Shown here: piece after piece, positions 38,892 to 51,300 of the stretch
Numbering within the stretch: the first letter of the stretch is position 1
Layout: each line of letters starts with the position of its first letter
Source: Acanthaster planci
Lineage: Eukaryota > Echinodermata > Asteroidea > Valvatida > Acanthasteridae
Direction of reading: 5' to 3'
DNA: 60,000 bases
Assembly: GCF_001949145.1 (NCBI RefSeq)
Contig: NW_019091413.1
Location: 880,315 to 940,314, forward strand
Program-made: the position numbers and the translations under genes
Notes under the pieces: generated by a model
Seen by the model: only the letters and a program-made list of their open reading frames with translations
Database searches by the model: none
Told to the model about the DNA's origin: nothing

Positions 38892-40813
38892 GTAGGTATT
38901 TTTAAAACCCAAAGTGTAGACATTTTCTGAAAGTGTCTTGCCTCTTTCTTTAGAAGAAATTCCTTTTTGTGAGAGACTGATGTAGGAGACGGAGAGTTTG
39001 GGCAGTGGTGGGGCTACAGTGTTAGACCCATAGATGTTGCCACCAATTGCAAGGGGTAGGATTATTGTGGATGTAATGTGAGAGTGTACTTTGCTGTTGC
39101 CAATAGTGGCGTAGATGTACTTGTACCTTACACATCATGGCGTGGCTTTACTGAGGTGCATTGTTGTCTAAATGAAATTTTGCATTTTTGCAAGAAAAGG
39201 GTCAACTCAGTTTGCTTCGCTCCGTCCCCCCAGATCACATGTATGTACTTTGTATAGTACATGTATACATTTTATGTGCATATGCTCATGACTCAAGAAT
39301 GATTAATGTCACATGCAGAGTTTTATTTCAGCGAATTTTCAGCCATTTGAGATCATTTTAAAAAATGTCTTTGCATAGTTATTGGCAGTGTTTACAGTGC
39401 ATGTCTCTTGAATCAGTTTCCAAGAAAGACCTGTATATTTTGCTGTGTTTTGCATTTTGACATCAGGGGCCGATTTCATAGAGATTCTAAAGCACAAAAT
39501 ATGCTTAAGCACGAGAAAACCTTACTTGATAAATCAGGTAACCAGCCAAGACTCTATGTGATTTATATTGTTTTGAGATTGTATTTAGCTGTTGGGGGGG
39601 GTGTTAGCATGACAATCAGATAGAGTTTGAGCTGGTAACCTTTGTTTATTAAGCAAATTTTTTTCCCACTGAAGCAACTATTTTGCTTAAGCGGCTCTAT
39701 GAAATTGACCCCAGGTCGGGGAGGTACTGCAGTGCACTTGGAAATGACTTGCAGTTTAAGATTCTGTGCACTGTTATCCTATTCTTCCTTCTACTCAGGA
39801 TGAGTAAAGGCTGCTGACTGAATTGACACCCTTATAGTGGCTTGTGCCAAACAATCTTGAGTCTCAGAAGTAATGAGGCACTGTTTTGTCCTGACAAACA
39901 TTGACGTCAGTCAGGCCCCAGCATTTAATTACTTCTGGCTTACTCCAAATTGCTGTGAAAATGGGGGATTTCCTGATGCGGTCATTATATCTGTGCAAAA
40001 AAACTGCCACGCTGGGTGTCGCGTAATTTTGCCAGATGGATCACAGCTTTTGAACACCTTTGGAGGCCCAAATAAGAAAATCTAAAACACAACCTGTTTT
40101 TCTGTTGATTCCTGCAGAGTCATTTCTTCAGCATCTGTAGAATGTTGTCACATGCCTCTGTTAATTTCTTTCAGGGATTTTTGCCAGCTGTGAACAACAG
40201 TAGCATTACCACTCGGCCTACTCGCAGAAACAATGCACAATGTACTTACCTCCTGAATCTTTAATTTGCTGACCATTACTTGAAGGGTGGATACAATTTA
40301 GCTCACATTAGTTTGGCTAATGAAAGAAATGCAACATTGGTCATCTTCATGTTGTGACATTTGCCCATTGCGGGCCTTTTATCCAATCAGTGCGAGGAGT
40401 GCAAAAGAAGGAATCCAGAAGTGTTAAAAAATAAAAGTAGAAGAAACTCATGGATGCATAAGATTAAGAATGGAAGTCTTCTTTATATTGTAAAGAGGAC
40501 AGTTCATAGAAAAAATCACTTTAGCTGTTTTTATTACCAAAGGAGGCTGCGTGTGAGTACGAAATTAAAAGCTTCTGGTCTTTGGTAGATCTTGAAGAGC
40601 TTGTATAGAGGCTGAAAACTGCTAACCAGTTTTCCAGCCCAAATGCCTGAATATACCCACCACATTTTGCTTTTGAGTGCACTCCATAATAACTTTGGAT
40701 TCCTACCCCAACCATGTGTTTAAAAGCTCCATGCCCCAACTAACCCTCCTGACCCACACACCCGGGTAATCCACTTAATGCCCACCTGCTTCCACAACAT
40801 CTATTCACCATAG
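38892..40813 (+). other. PLEKHG4: Intron C-D (1,922 bp)
   Basis: It contains the inverted-repeat element at 39466-39712. Otherwise I see no structure. Confidence 0.85.
39466..39712. mobile_element. MITE-like element with GGGGCCGATTTCATAGAG ends
   Basis: The left end GGGGCCGATTTCATAGAG and right end CTCTATGAAATTGACCCC are inverted copies matching at 16 of 18 bases. Just inside lie ATGCTTAAGCAC (left) and TTGCTTAAGCGG (right), and a central pair GGTAACCAGCC / GCTGGTAACC is also inverted. At 247 bp with no coding capacity, it is non-autonomous. I recall very similar elements as abundant in echinoderm genomes, which supports the proposed clade, but no search was run. Confidence 0.8.
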
Positions 40814-40937
40814 GGGCGAGAGACAGCAGAGGAGGGGCCGTCTTGGAGGTACAGGGGGACAGTCCCATCTGGACAGAGGCACAGTACAGTCTCCATGACA
40901 TCAGCAAGGTCATTGGCTACCTGTTTGGCATACCCAG
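40814..40937 (+). CDS. PLEKHG4: Exon D: SEC14-like domain, first part
   Basis: The exon has 124 nt, phase 1 in and phase 2 out. The acceptor is CACCATAG and the donor is CCC AG|GTAAGT. Joined to exon C it reads ILTG-ARDSRGGAVLEVQGD, the typical opening strand-turn-strand of SEC14/CRAL-TRIO-like modules in RhoGEFs (G.rD.rG..l). It then gives YSLHDISKVIGYLFGIPR. Only this frame is open and family-like, so the phase is well fixed. In related proteins such domains bind phosphoinositides or act intramolecularly; nothing visible here shows which applies. Confidence 0.88.
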
Positions 40938-43900
40938 GTAAGTGAGATTCAAATTATGTAGGCATGAACCATGTTACAAATGAGACCTCTAAGTCCTCAA
41001 GTAAACTCAAATGGTGTGGTAGGAAACACACTAAAAATATATGATGAGGCTGCATCAGCTAGTCTTGATAGTGTAGAAGTGGTTTGGGCAGAGTCTGATG
41101 GAGTCAAGTAGGAAACGTACAAAAATATCCGAAGGAACTGGGACCCATGCTCAGAAGCCTTTCATCAAAATTTGTATATTTTCAGCATACTTGTTTGTCC
41201 ACATCTCAGATTATTGCATGTAACTAATCAAAAGCCCAACGGCTCAAATCACGCTGTCTATTTTTCTTGGGCTGGTTTGAGTCTGATGTGAAGTGAGCGA
41301 CTCTCAATGTAAAATCTGATTTATCTGACATTTACCAATGTTAGTCACTCATGTTAGTAAAATTTGAATAGCTTAAGATGTTGGACTTGGAAGGAACTCT
41401 TGGGAAATGCTGTATGCAAATCTGGACACTTGATGTGCATTCACTGTTAGTGTTGTTAAGCTAGGGTTTCAAACGCCCAGTCCAAATTCCCTGCTTGGGC
41501 TTCCCATGTTCTCCTGTTGGCCTCTCAGTCAGGCTCAGCAACAGTGGTTTTGACAAAGAAATAACTTACCCATTCGTGCCAAAGTCACCCTATGCTGGTT
41601 TGGCAAAAACAAACTGACAAAAAAATAAAATCCGAGGTAATTGGAGCAGTTGATCAAGGATGACAGTGAGGAAATCCTGAATGGCAGCGTCACTAATGAT
41701 AACCAGCCTGTGGGTAACATATCCACTGTCCTACTGTTGCTTCTATTTCCTATTTGACGTTGGTATCACTGATCACCCCAATAAACTGATACATGAATCA
41801 TCACTTCAATCCATTTTTTTAGATTTCCCATTGTTCCAAGAGCAACTAAACTATTCAAAACGATGGAGTGAATGACCACATATGCCGTTGTTTGTGGCAA
41901 CCTCCCAAAAGGTCAACAAAATTGTAGCCCGATTCCTTTCCTTCACGCCCTCTAATCCTGGGATCTCCTGTTGGGCTTAGGGTTGATGGCCTGTTTATTC
42001 CTGTCTGTGGCTCTCAAGGGGGCTGGGCAGTCAGAGCTTGCCACGAGGATGCATGTCCACCCTCCTGCTCGAGAAAAACAGGTGTTGCCTACCCTTTATC
42101 TACCCATTAATGATCTGTTATGGGTGATCAGGCAATCTGTACATAACTTAAGGAAGTGGAGGTTGTGTTCCGTTTGTTGACACACGGCCATGAGTGTTGC
42201 GCAGATGTGGCCAGAGCCTCAGCTACTGAAATGTCCACAGAGAAATAAAACTTGAAGTTTTGATTTGTGAAAAAAGTGTCAACAAGTTTCTTGTGCTTCC
42301 ATAGTGTCATTTTATTGGATGGAAATGTACGATTGCAATCAATACCATTCATACCATTTCTTTAGGTTTGGTCTGAGGAAATGGGTACATGTGTTAATGT
42401 CTTCTGACCCCCGTGTCAGTTTCAGTTTGTACATGTACTTTTTTGTATTTACTATTAAGCTTCAAACCCAAATAAAAATGAAGTCCTTGTCTCCTGAAGT
42501 GCTGGTAATTATACCATTACCCTGCCCTGTTTGGGATTAATTGTGGATTTGTCCCTACATGAGAAGGGAACTAGTCTGGCCAGTGCTGCAGTGTCATTTG
42601 CATCACGCAGGAGGGGAGTAGTCAGGTGCCAAAGTTATTGCAGGAAATGGGGTCTGTGCCACTTAGTCAGCACTCATGAACTGCTTCCTCCTGATTGGTG
42701 AAAACTTCCTCCCTGGACTCCGTCCTTACGCAAGGCCACTGCGTTTGGCGTTGCTCACTAGAGCCGTTGCTGTTCAAATGGCATTTATTTACATAAAGAA
42801 AATAGACCATCCCCTTTTCAGTCTCACCATTTATAAGTCAACACTTTGTGGTATTGACTATTATTTATTAAAAGTATTACCACACAGCAATAAGATCTTA
42901 GGCAGTAGAAATTTCATGTGATTTTGATATAACTACAGAACATGACATGAATGTTAAACTTGTCTTACATTAAAATGTGAGTGGTATAAGAATATGTTTC
43001 TTTATTTGTGAATCAACTATGACTGGATGGAGAGAGAGTGGTGTATAACCATGGCAGTCTGTGTTGCCATTTAAATAGCATTAATGGAACAATTACTGAG
43101 AACTTGAAAATAGACACAGTGGGATGCTTAAAAGTTTTGAATATGAATCAAATGAGTCTTTGGAACAGAAAACAATTTCCCTCCAAATTTGGTAAACTTT
43201 CATTGCAAAATTTTTTTTTAAGTGGAATTTTATTTTTTAATTTGCCAATGAAAACTTTCACAAGAAGGGACTAGAGCTTCCTGAAAACAGCTAATGAGAA
43301 TTCCCTGTTTGCTCATGGGTTCATGGGGGGCATGCTTTCCAGGAAAGTGTTGTGAATGTTTGCTATCCATTTGTCTGTCAGCATCTTCCAGGGGGGCCAT
43401 TTCAGGCCTTGCAGTTTGGCCAGAGAATTGTGTTGGTGTTTTTCTACTGGCCATTTCAAGCACAGCTGATCAGTTGTTTTGATTGTGACATTCCATGGCT
43501 GCAAAAGCTGTGCAGCCTCTGCAAGTCAGGGCTGAGACTTGTCAGGATTTTTTGGATTTCAGGATTTTTCAAACAAGCTGTGTTAAAATATGAAAAATCC
43601 TGAGTTAACCAATGGGGTGTTTTCATGTATAAATGCCGATATAGAACACAAGAAATGGGTTATTTTAAGGGGTGTCAACTTTATACCACAGACCCTACAC
43701 TGCTGTGGCACACTAAAAACCTCTGGTGATTATTTTCTGGATATTTCAGTTTCCTCCAATCTTGCCTGTCAAGTTGTTTGCCTGACTTGATTTCAGGCTC
43801 TATTATTGACTTCCAAATGGATCAGCCTGTATTGGACCATTGACTCAGGTTTGCACACAAAAGGAATAGAAGTTAGGCGACCATGTTGGTCAAATCTGTC

Positions 43901-46255
43901 TTGTCATTTTTTTCTTGAATTCACCAACATTTCATTTAGGGTTGTAAGAGAAATTAAACTTTTGTGAGCCAGCATCCTTGCTCTTGTTTCCCAACACTGA
44001 ATCAAACAGTCATGCATATAAGGTGCGGGAGACGAAGTTGTTTTTTTGCAGGTTTGTTGTTTTACCACGACATGTTTTGTCAACATGGCAATAATCAGGC
44101 TTGGGAAAGTGTGGTTCTGGATACTTCACATGCTCTCAAAGCCACAAAACTGTACACACATTCTTCCTGCATTCTTTCACCTCTTCTGAATAATTACACA
44201 TACGCCTGATGTGGACTGTCTCCTCAACTGAGGTCCATGTATATGGGCATTCTCAAATTAAATTTGTGGACTCTAAAAATAATATAGCCAGAAACATCAT
44301 TTGCCTGTGGTGAATTGATTTTTAATTTCTGCATACAGACTGTATACGAATTTCTATTAATCACTGTAGTTTTATCTGATGTGACTGCCATATATGCACA
44401 TCCCCCATTCAAGCAATAGAACAGTCCAATGGTAACTTTTCCTGTTTTTTGATTGGCTAAGAATGGACTAATCTACCTTCTCATAGAGGGGATCTTTCAA
44501 AAGGCACTGTGTATTACCTGCAAATACAAGAATTGATCAATGATAAGAAGCCATGCTAAATGTCCATAGATTCTTTTTAAAAATGATATTAATCCCAACT
44601 TTGTCTTTCAACACTTCCTTTACATGCCTTTTCTACTGTTTCCATTATTTTTTACTGTATGTGTGATATATATAATTTCTCTTTTCTTATATAACTTGCA
44701 CTAAGGTTGACCCTTTTGTGTAGGATGATTTCCATTGAAAAAAGCTTGATAATCCACTTTTCTAGATTCTGTTCATGATTGTCACCAGAGGAGAATTTCC
44801 AATTGACTCTTTTGTTCACTGATATTCAGAGAGCACAATATCGGTGTTCATTTTGCCGTAGAAAATTATACCTTGGTGTTTTCTGCCTCCAGAACATTTC
44901 AAATTTGCTAATAATTGAATGACATGGTAACAACAAGAAGTGGCTGAGTAGCATCTGAGCATAGTCTTGAATCTCAGAGTTTGTCTTTTATTTGATGTAA
45001 ATTATTTGGACAGTATGTTGCTTTGTGCTTATACATGGGGCCTTGTGGGGTACCGGAACAATGGGAAGTACCCCATAAGGCCAGCTTTTACCTTATGGGG
45101 TACCAAACAAGAATTTCACGAAACTGATATTTGGCAATAACTCAAAAAGGGGAAATTTTTGATGGGTAAAAATCCGTCGCAAATTGAAGTGTTTTATATA
45201 AGGGATATACGGTCGAAATTTCAACCTAGGAAAGTGAATTTGGTTTAAATTGGAGTGATTTGAAATAATTTTTTGCGTGTTGTGTGGGAGTTTCGTACAC
45301 GAGAACAAAGGAAATACCCCATAAGTATAGCTGTGTAAGGATGGGTGCACATGGATGTGGTCAGGAATGTCACTGCAGCAGAAATTACATTTCCTCCACT
45401 TTAACAACACACATGACCATACAAAGCTGAGGTGAAGCTGTCCGACCACTGGGCCTGATTGGATAAGTGTTACCCAATTACGCACAGCCAACCGTGATGA
45501 TGAGAGGTTTTCCTCCTTCGGGCAAAGAGGAAAAGAGCTTCTTAGGGGTAACTGACATCTCTTATTCCTGGAGATGACATCATGCTATGTGTCCCCAGGG
45601 TGTGATGCTTCTTCTGTCCTGAGGGTAGGGTGGTAGAGCCCCACCCCGGCAATTACTTAAGTCATTGCAGTGTGTGGCCAGTTAAGCATCTGACAAGACT
45701 GTCTGGAAGAGTTTTTACACCGGTAAACCTCAACAGCATCATCAGAGGGTTACTCATAGGGTTTTTTCGGTGTTTGTTCTCTTCCTCTGTCTGTGTGGTG
45801 CTTGAGTCTTCAACCAAATGTGATTGCCTTCTGGAAGTTTACTTGAGTACATACGGTTCCTCTTTCTATTGAGGAAGAGTTGATGTGTTGGGTTGTAAGT
45901 GTGATCCGCATTTTTCAGAAACTTACAAGTGATTTTTGAACGTTGCAAACTGTTGCAAATTGTTGCTGATGCCATCACGTCTATTAAACAAGCTGGTTAA
46001 TTCACAAAACTGGTCCCAAGTACTACAAACAGTGACAAAGTAATAGTTTTATCCAAGTTTGTTTGAATAGCTTGTGAGTTGACTTTAGACTGAATGACTT
46101 GTTTAAGCTTTGTGGTGGATCTTTTTTGTGATTACGAGGACTTGTGATGGATTTCATTGTGCCATTTATTCCGATGTGACTTTCGGCTGAAGCTTTTAAG
46201 AGTTTTACTGTTCCTTTTACATAACTTTTTTTGAAAATGTTTATACATATTGCAG
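40938..46255 (+). other. PLEKHG4: Intron D-E (5,318 bp)
   Basis: It contains the foldback element at 45039-45325 and otherwise unremarkable AT-rich sequence. The 132-codon minus-strand frame at 45093-45491 overlaps that element and has no recognisable domain. Confidence 0.85.
45039..45325. mobile_element. Foldback element built on ACCCCATAAGG
   Basis: GGCCTTGTGGGGTACC (45039-45054) pairs with GTACCCCATAAGGCC (45068-45082) at 14 of 15 bases. CCTTATGGGGTACC (45091-45104) is a third arm, and ATACCCCATAAG (about 45314-45325) a fourth. Alternating orientation of one word over 290 bp suggests a foldback or MITE-like element with a duplicated left end. The outer limits are uncertain. Confidence 0.6.
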
Positions 46256-46355
46256 AGAGGAGGTTCGTACCAAAGGCCTGACTGTTGCCGTTGATGCCCG
46301 ATCTTCACCAAAGTCTGCTGTTGAGATAATTGCAGAGTCACTCCAAGTACTTGAG
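46256..46355 (+). CDS. PLEKHG4: Exon E: SEC14-like domain, central strand
   Basis: The exon has 100 nt, phase 2 in and phase 0 out. The acceptor is ATATTGCAG and the donor is GAG|GTAGGG. It encodes REEVRTKGLTVAVDARSS followed by PKSAVEIIAESLQVLE. KGLTVAVDAR is the core beta-strand of the SEC14-like fold (usual pattern G.t.v.D.R), and the following helix matches the family's position. A second AG two bases downstream would break the frame, so the start at 46256 is preferred. Confidence 0.9.
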
Positions 46356-46829
46356 GTAGGGCAGTGATTGTCATCAGTAAACTAGATGCTGACCTGTTAT
46401 TCCCTAAGTCCTTTCTTTTTACCAGTCCAGTCACAACTAGTTTGAGGAGTTCACTCGCGAGTATTAGGTTATGGACAATTACTGAGGAATGCCCCTATCA
46501 CAGTTCATTTGATTTTTGAGACTTGAGTTTAGACTGGATGACTATTGATGGACTTGTGATGGACTTAGGGAAGCTTGAGAGAATTTATGATATATTTAAC
46601 CACACCATTGCAGCTGTGATAGAATAGTGTGAAAGGCCGTTTGAAAAATCATTATCAAATTTTAGTAAAGTTTTTGTTGTTTCTGCCTTTTATAATATAT
46701 ACTTTAGAGTAGGGTACAATTATTTCATGAAATACATTTTTCAACTCCTACAGCTCATATGTTTGTGGTATTCCTCTTTGAGATATTTTTTTGTTCTCCT
46801 GACAATTTGGCCTCTCTGCTCATCTGCAG
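46356..46829 (+). other. PLEKHG4: Intron E-F (474 bp)
   Basis: Short AT-rich intron. A 50-bp stretch here (46520-46565, GTTTAGACTGGATGACT then GGACTTGTGATGGACTT) resembles one just before exon E (46081-46150). The exon is thus flanked by weak direct repeats. Confidence 0.8.
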
Positions 46830-46934
46830 GAAAGCTATCCAGGTGCTATCCACCAGACAACAGTTCTAATTGATTCAGACTCTGTCTTGAGTCGCTTCAT
46901 CACCAGCCACTCAAAGCCAAAAGTGAACTATAAG
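46830..46934 (+). CDS. PLEKHG4: Exon F: SEC14-like domain, continued
   Basis: The exon has 105 nt (35 codons), phase 0 at both ends, with acceptor CATCTGCAG and donor AAG|GTAAGT. It encodes ESYPGAIHQTTVLIDSDSVL followed by SRFITSHSKPKVNYK. ES.PG.IH....I is the usual strand after the central helix of SEC14-like domains, with the Pro-Gly turn kept. The intron before it (474 bp) is the shortest in the window. Confidence 0.9.
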
Positions 46935-48186
46935 GTAAGTGCTTGTATTGCTACTGAACAAATGTCTACGGACGTGCAAACTTGCCTTGGTCATTGCTTG
47001 TCATTGAAAAGTATTAGTCTTGACCACTTTGGAATTTTCTCCCTTTTTCTGACTTCAGTCATCTGTATGTACATGCATTTCTGCTGTATTTAAACCAGTA
47101 CTCGAGAGAAGCTATTTGCCAGGGATCAAAAGGTTTTTACTTAAAGACAAATCATCTTCATCTGCCAATTTTTGGATAGGACATAAAATATCTCCTCAAT
47201 ATTCAATTATAGGAGGGGGGAAGGAGGCCTCTCCCCGCCCCACCCCCACCCCCCAAAAAAAGATCAGAATATTTTTCATTTTGGAATAAACAAGATAAAA
47301 GTGATTGGGGTAACTTTTTCATTTCTCTTTCTTTCCAAAGCGTATAAAATGCCCCCTCCCAAATTTAACCTCACCCCTCAAAGGTTGCATAAAGAAAATC
47401 CTGAATATTTGGGCCCCTCCCCAAAATTGGTTTTGGATCTGCCCTTGTCAGTATACAACTTTGGTGCAATAGCTGCGATTAAGGGTATAAATTTAAACAT
47501 AGGTTTTGCATACATAGCCAATGGATTAGGATCTCCGTAGTTATGTTGTTAGCCTTCTGACACAAGTCTAGATACAGTGGTGGTCACTGACCAGTCGTTT
47601 GAGCTGTTCCTGGCGGATGTTCTCAAGACATGCCGCAGTGAGGGGAAGTCCTTATTAATAGTGTCCTGTACGCTGTCTTGACGCAAGAAAATTACTTGGG
47701 ACTGGCCGTCTCCTGTTTCTGATTTTACAAAGGGTGTGTCCTTGCTGATGTATTGAACAAAAATGTGTTTCGTTTTTGATGCTAATTTATTGTGTTTAAT
47801 TCTGTAGTTCATATTTAGAGGTCTGCTCTATTCAATTTTGTCATTTTATTTTGTTGGGGGAGGGAGGCAGGGTTTCATCTAGGATTGCAGTATCTTCCCA
47901 GTAAAGATTAAAAACTACCTGTCCAGTTAAAATGAGTGTTTTTCGAATGATATCCCTTTGTGCAACCTTGGCCCACATTTCCCTTTATCCCCAATGTTTT
48001 TGAAGGGAATAGAATGATTTGTCACCAATCTTAAAGATTGATGTAAAAAAATGGGGATTTGTGAATTCTTATGTAATTAATTGAAAGAAAGATCATTGAA
48101 AAGTGTAAATGATAATGATTTTAAGTTTTATCCGATGAGTAATAATTCATTGTTATTTAAAAGAGGAGCTATTTTCTTGATTGCAG
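46935..48186 (+). other. PLEKHG4: Intron F-G (1,252 bp)
   Basis: It includes a C-rich/A-rich low-complexity patch at 47213-47262 and a diverged C-rich stretch to about 47445. No other signal is seen. Confidence 0.8.
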
Positions 48187-48303
48187 TGTGAAGTTGTTCA
48201 TTCAGTTGACAAGCTTCATCAGTTTGTTGCAGCCAGTCTCCTAACCAAGAGATTCAGCGGCAGTTTTCCATACGACCATGACAGCTGGGTCAGGTTCAGA
48301 ATG
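48187..48303 (+). CDS. PLEKHG4: Exon G: end of the SEC14-like domain
   Basis: The exon has 117 nt (39 codons), phase 0 at both ends, with acceptor TGATTGCAG and donor ATG|GTAAGT. It encodes CEVVHSVDKLHQFVAASLLT and a tail with GSFPYDHDSWVRFRM. The V.S...L...V....LT...GG..PYDH..W...R pattern closes the SEC14-like domain in MCF2/TRIO/PLEKHG-type RhoGEFs. The PYDHDSW signature is especially clear. Confidence 0.91.
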
Positions 48304-51300
48304 GTAAGTAAATCTCTCAAAGTTTTTAAGTACTAGTTGCAGCTTTAGAAAAGGCTGAAATTGTATAAAGCAACTGGGTGGACTTAGAGCTTACAGGCCA
48401 CTCAAAAAAAAATTGTGGAACTGAATATACTGAAAGACAAAACTAAGCCCAAAACCTAAACAAACAAAACAAAATTTCATTTAAAGATTCAGTGAATCTT
48501 TCAAAAATTTTCCTGAAGTTCAAAACTATTGAAAAACTAATTTCTTTCCTGGAACCTCTTCCTCCCATCCCTTCAGAAGAAATGAACAAAACTATGACAG
48601 AGAACAGCTTCTTTTAAAGGAACCTTAATCGTTCCCCCCATAAAAAAAACAGCTCTAGTTTTTCTTTTCCGTGTCAGTTTTACTTACCTCAATTTTGCCT
48701 TGGAGAGCATATATGCTGAACCTCTGTGTTTGTTTGTGTTTTAGGGGGTTTTTGCTGATATTGAGAAACCTGTTTGGGGGAGAATTAATAGCCAAAACTA
48801 CACAGTTATTTGTGTGGCCGTGTTCCGTGTCTGTTTGTTTTTGAGGAGGAATTCTTTCAGGTATTGGAAAGTCCTCCAGAGGTGGTTTTGAGACTGAGTT
48901 GATCTGACCTGAAGTATATTTTTAGTGCCAAGTTTCAGCAGTCCACTATCCATTCAATCCCCAAGTGCCTAACTACAGACAATCCGTCTGCTGTGTGGTA
49001 TTGTGAAACTGCAGTTGAATCCAACAAGGCTCTAGCTTGAGCTACAATCCTGGACAAAACTCTTTGGAACATGCCTCCCCCCTCGCCCCCTGTCAATGTT
49101 GTTTTGCATTGGGTAAGCTGGGCCGAATCTTGGTTCAATAAATGACCGCAACATAGAATGGGGGAGAGGGGGGATCTTTTCACCGTGCTTCCCACAAGGT
49201 GTTCCAACTATTTTGTCCAGGATTGTAGCTTGGCCAGTTGATGTCAATTTTTTTTTTCTCTCTTGTTGGTGAAAGTTGTCAATCCACTTTTGTGTTTGTA
49301 AAAATGTCATTGTTTTTCAGTTATTTTGTAGAATGGTGCCATTTAGATGCCAAGGCCTGTCAGAATTATGTAATAGATTCAGCTCTGCATATTTTCTCTT
49401 TGCATGAACTTTTATCAGTTTAACAAACTGATTTAGTGTTTGCAATTCGTAAACTTTCCATCAACTTTTGGGATGACAAGTAGTTAGATGCAGCTTATAA
49501 TGTAATTGGTCAATGCCTGAAACTTTGGTTTGTGTGTTTGGAATCCTTTGAACTCCATCCTGATGAGGTCATGCTAAATCTGGTTCCCTGAACCCCCATG
49601 GGTCATCATTTGTTTACAACAGTACTAATTACAGGGGTTACTAGACATCAAGCTTGAGTTGTTGATAAACTTTACCCCACCAATTCAGCCCCTGGCAGTC
49701 AAAACAAGGTGAAAAATATCCCCTACAGTGGGTTCCTGTGGTTAGTGTGGGGATGCTAAGAATGTCAGGACCTGCCCCCCTAGTGTCGCAGAGAGAGGCA
49801 AGGTGTTGGTGGTTTGTGGGACCATAGAGCTACGGTGGGACAGTGGATACCTTCCTTGATGGACAGCTTAAAAAGTCTCCAGGATCAAGTTATTACATCA
49901 GGGAGAAATGCCCTGCTTGAGTTTCCCTCTGGTATGCAGTGTTGCTGTTTGATTGTGGAAAAGTTTTAAATACCGTCTACACAGACAGCTATGACTTGAC
50001 CATGGTTCCTGGCTCTATGGTTTGGATTAACAGGTGTCAGCCTTGGGCCTTGGCCGCATTGTCTGGGCTTTCATTGTTTCAACTCTCTGAACATTATTTT
50101 CTCAGTAGAGCAGACTTGTGGAATTTGTCCATGACTGGGGACTTTCGGTATGCAGTGGTTGGTAGTCTTCGCTCTTTGTTGTAGTTTAGTTTAGGCCAGG
50201 CAGGGTAGAGGAGAGGGTCTCCATCAGCAGGAAACACTGCATTGGGCCATGCAAGGACAAAGCAATGAAAGATTATGACAAAGATTATTAACTTCAGGAT
50301 CAAGTCTTATGCAACTGGAGTCCACAGGGAAGATATTTCGGTGGGAAAGGCCGTGGTGTGTCCGAGAGAAATTTGCTCTTGCACTGGAAAATTGAACATG
50401 TTCCATTGCTTTCTCTTCACAAGTTGTGTCAAGTTTGAAGTATTTGATATCTTTAAGCCATGAAGAGATTTCAGCTATCACTTTTCCAGAAGGTTAGTAT
50501 CATAATAGTTTAACATGTTTCAACTTTTAAAACGGACTTTGTTAATTTGGTTTTTTGTCGCTAATTGTGTTGATGTGTTGTGTTATCCATTCCAGTCTGT
50601 GACCTGGTGACTCTCAGAACTGTTGAGATTTTAGATTCACTGTTGTCCTTAGATTCAGCATTTAATTTTTGTTGGGGATAGAGAATGTGCTCATCAAACC
50701 TGTTCACTTTCGTCTGTTGGTAAACTTTAAGCAAAAAGTTTGCCAGACTCTACAGTATGACTCATATGCTGTTTACACTCCTAAAATTAGGGACCTACAC
50801 AGTTTTCAAATCACACACCTCTGAATCCCTCTTGAGGTGAAAGGTGATAAAAATGGTGGCTCCTAGTGAAAGGGTTTAGTGCTGAGACACTTTCAGTCAA
50901 TAGGGATAATAATAGTTTCTTGTTATTGTCCTTTCGATGTCTGTTTTTTTGCGCATGGAAGCAGGAGGATGTGGGGTTAATTCCCAGACCTATTTTTTTT
51001 CTGAGTGACAATCACCCATCTGGTGACAATCACCCTGCAGACAAATTATGAAAGAAAGGATTTCTGGGGAGGCTAAATTAAAACCAGTCTCAACAACCTG
51101 CCTTGCACTTGGCTGGTTGTTTGAGTTTCGTTGTGGGGGGGGGTTCTGATGAATAGAGGTTGGGGAAATAAGAGAAGGTTGTCCAGGGGTGTTGATGAGT
51201 GAATAAGAGAAGGTTGATGAGCTTAGTCTGGTTATCCTGGGCAGCATACCCCAGAGGCAGTGACTAGACTGAAAAAAGGAAAAGACCCATCAAATCATTT

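Noticed and set aside
45093-45491. 132-codon minus-strand frame
   Set aside because: It overlaps the foldback element and reads through its arms; no domain is seen.
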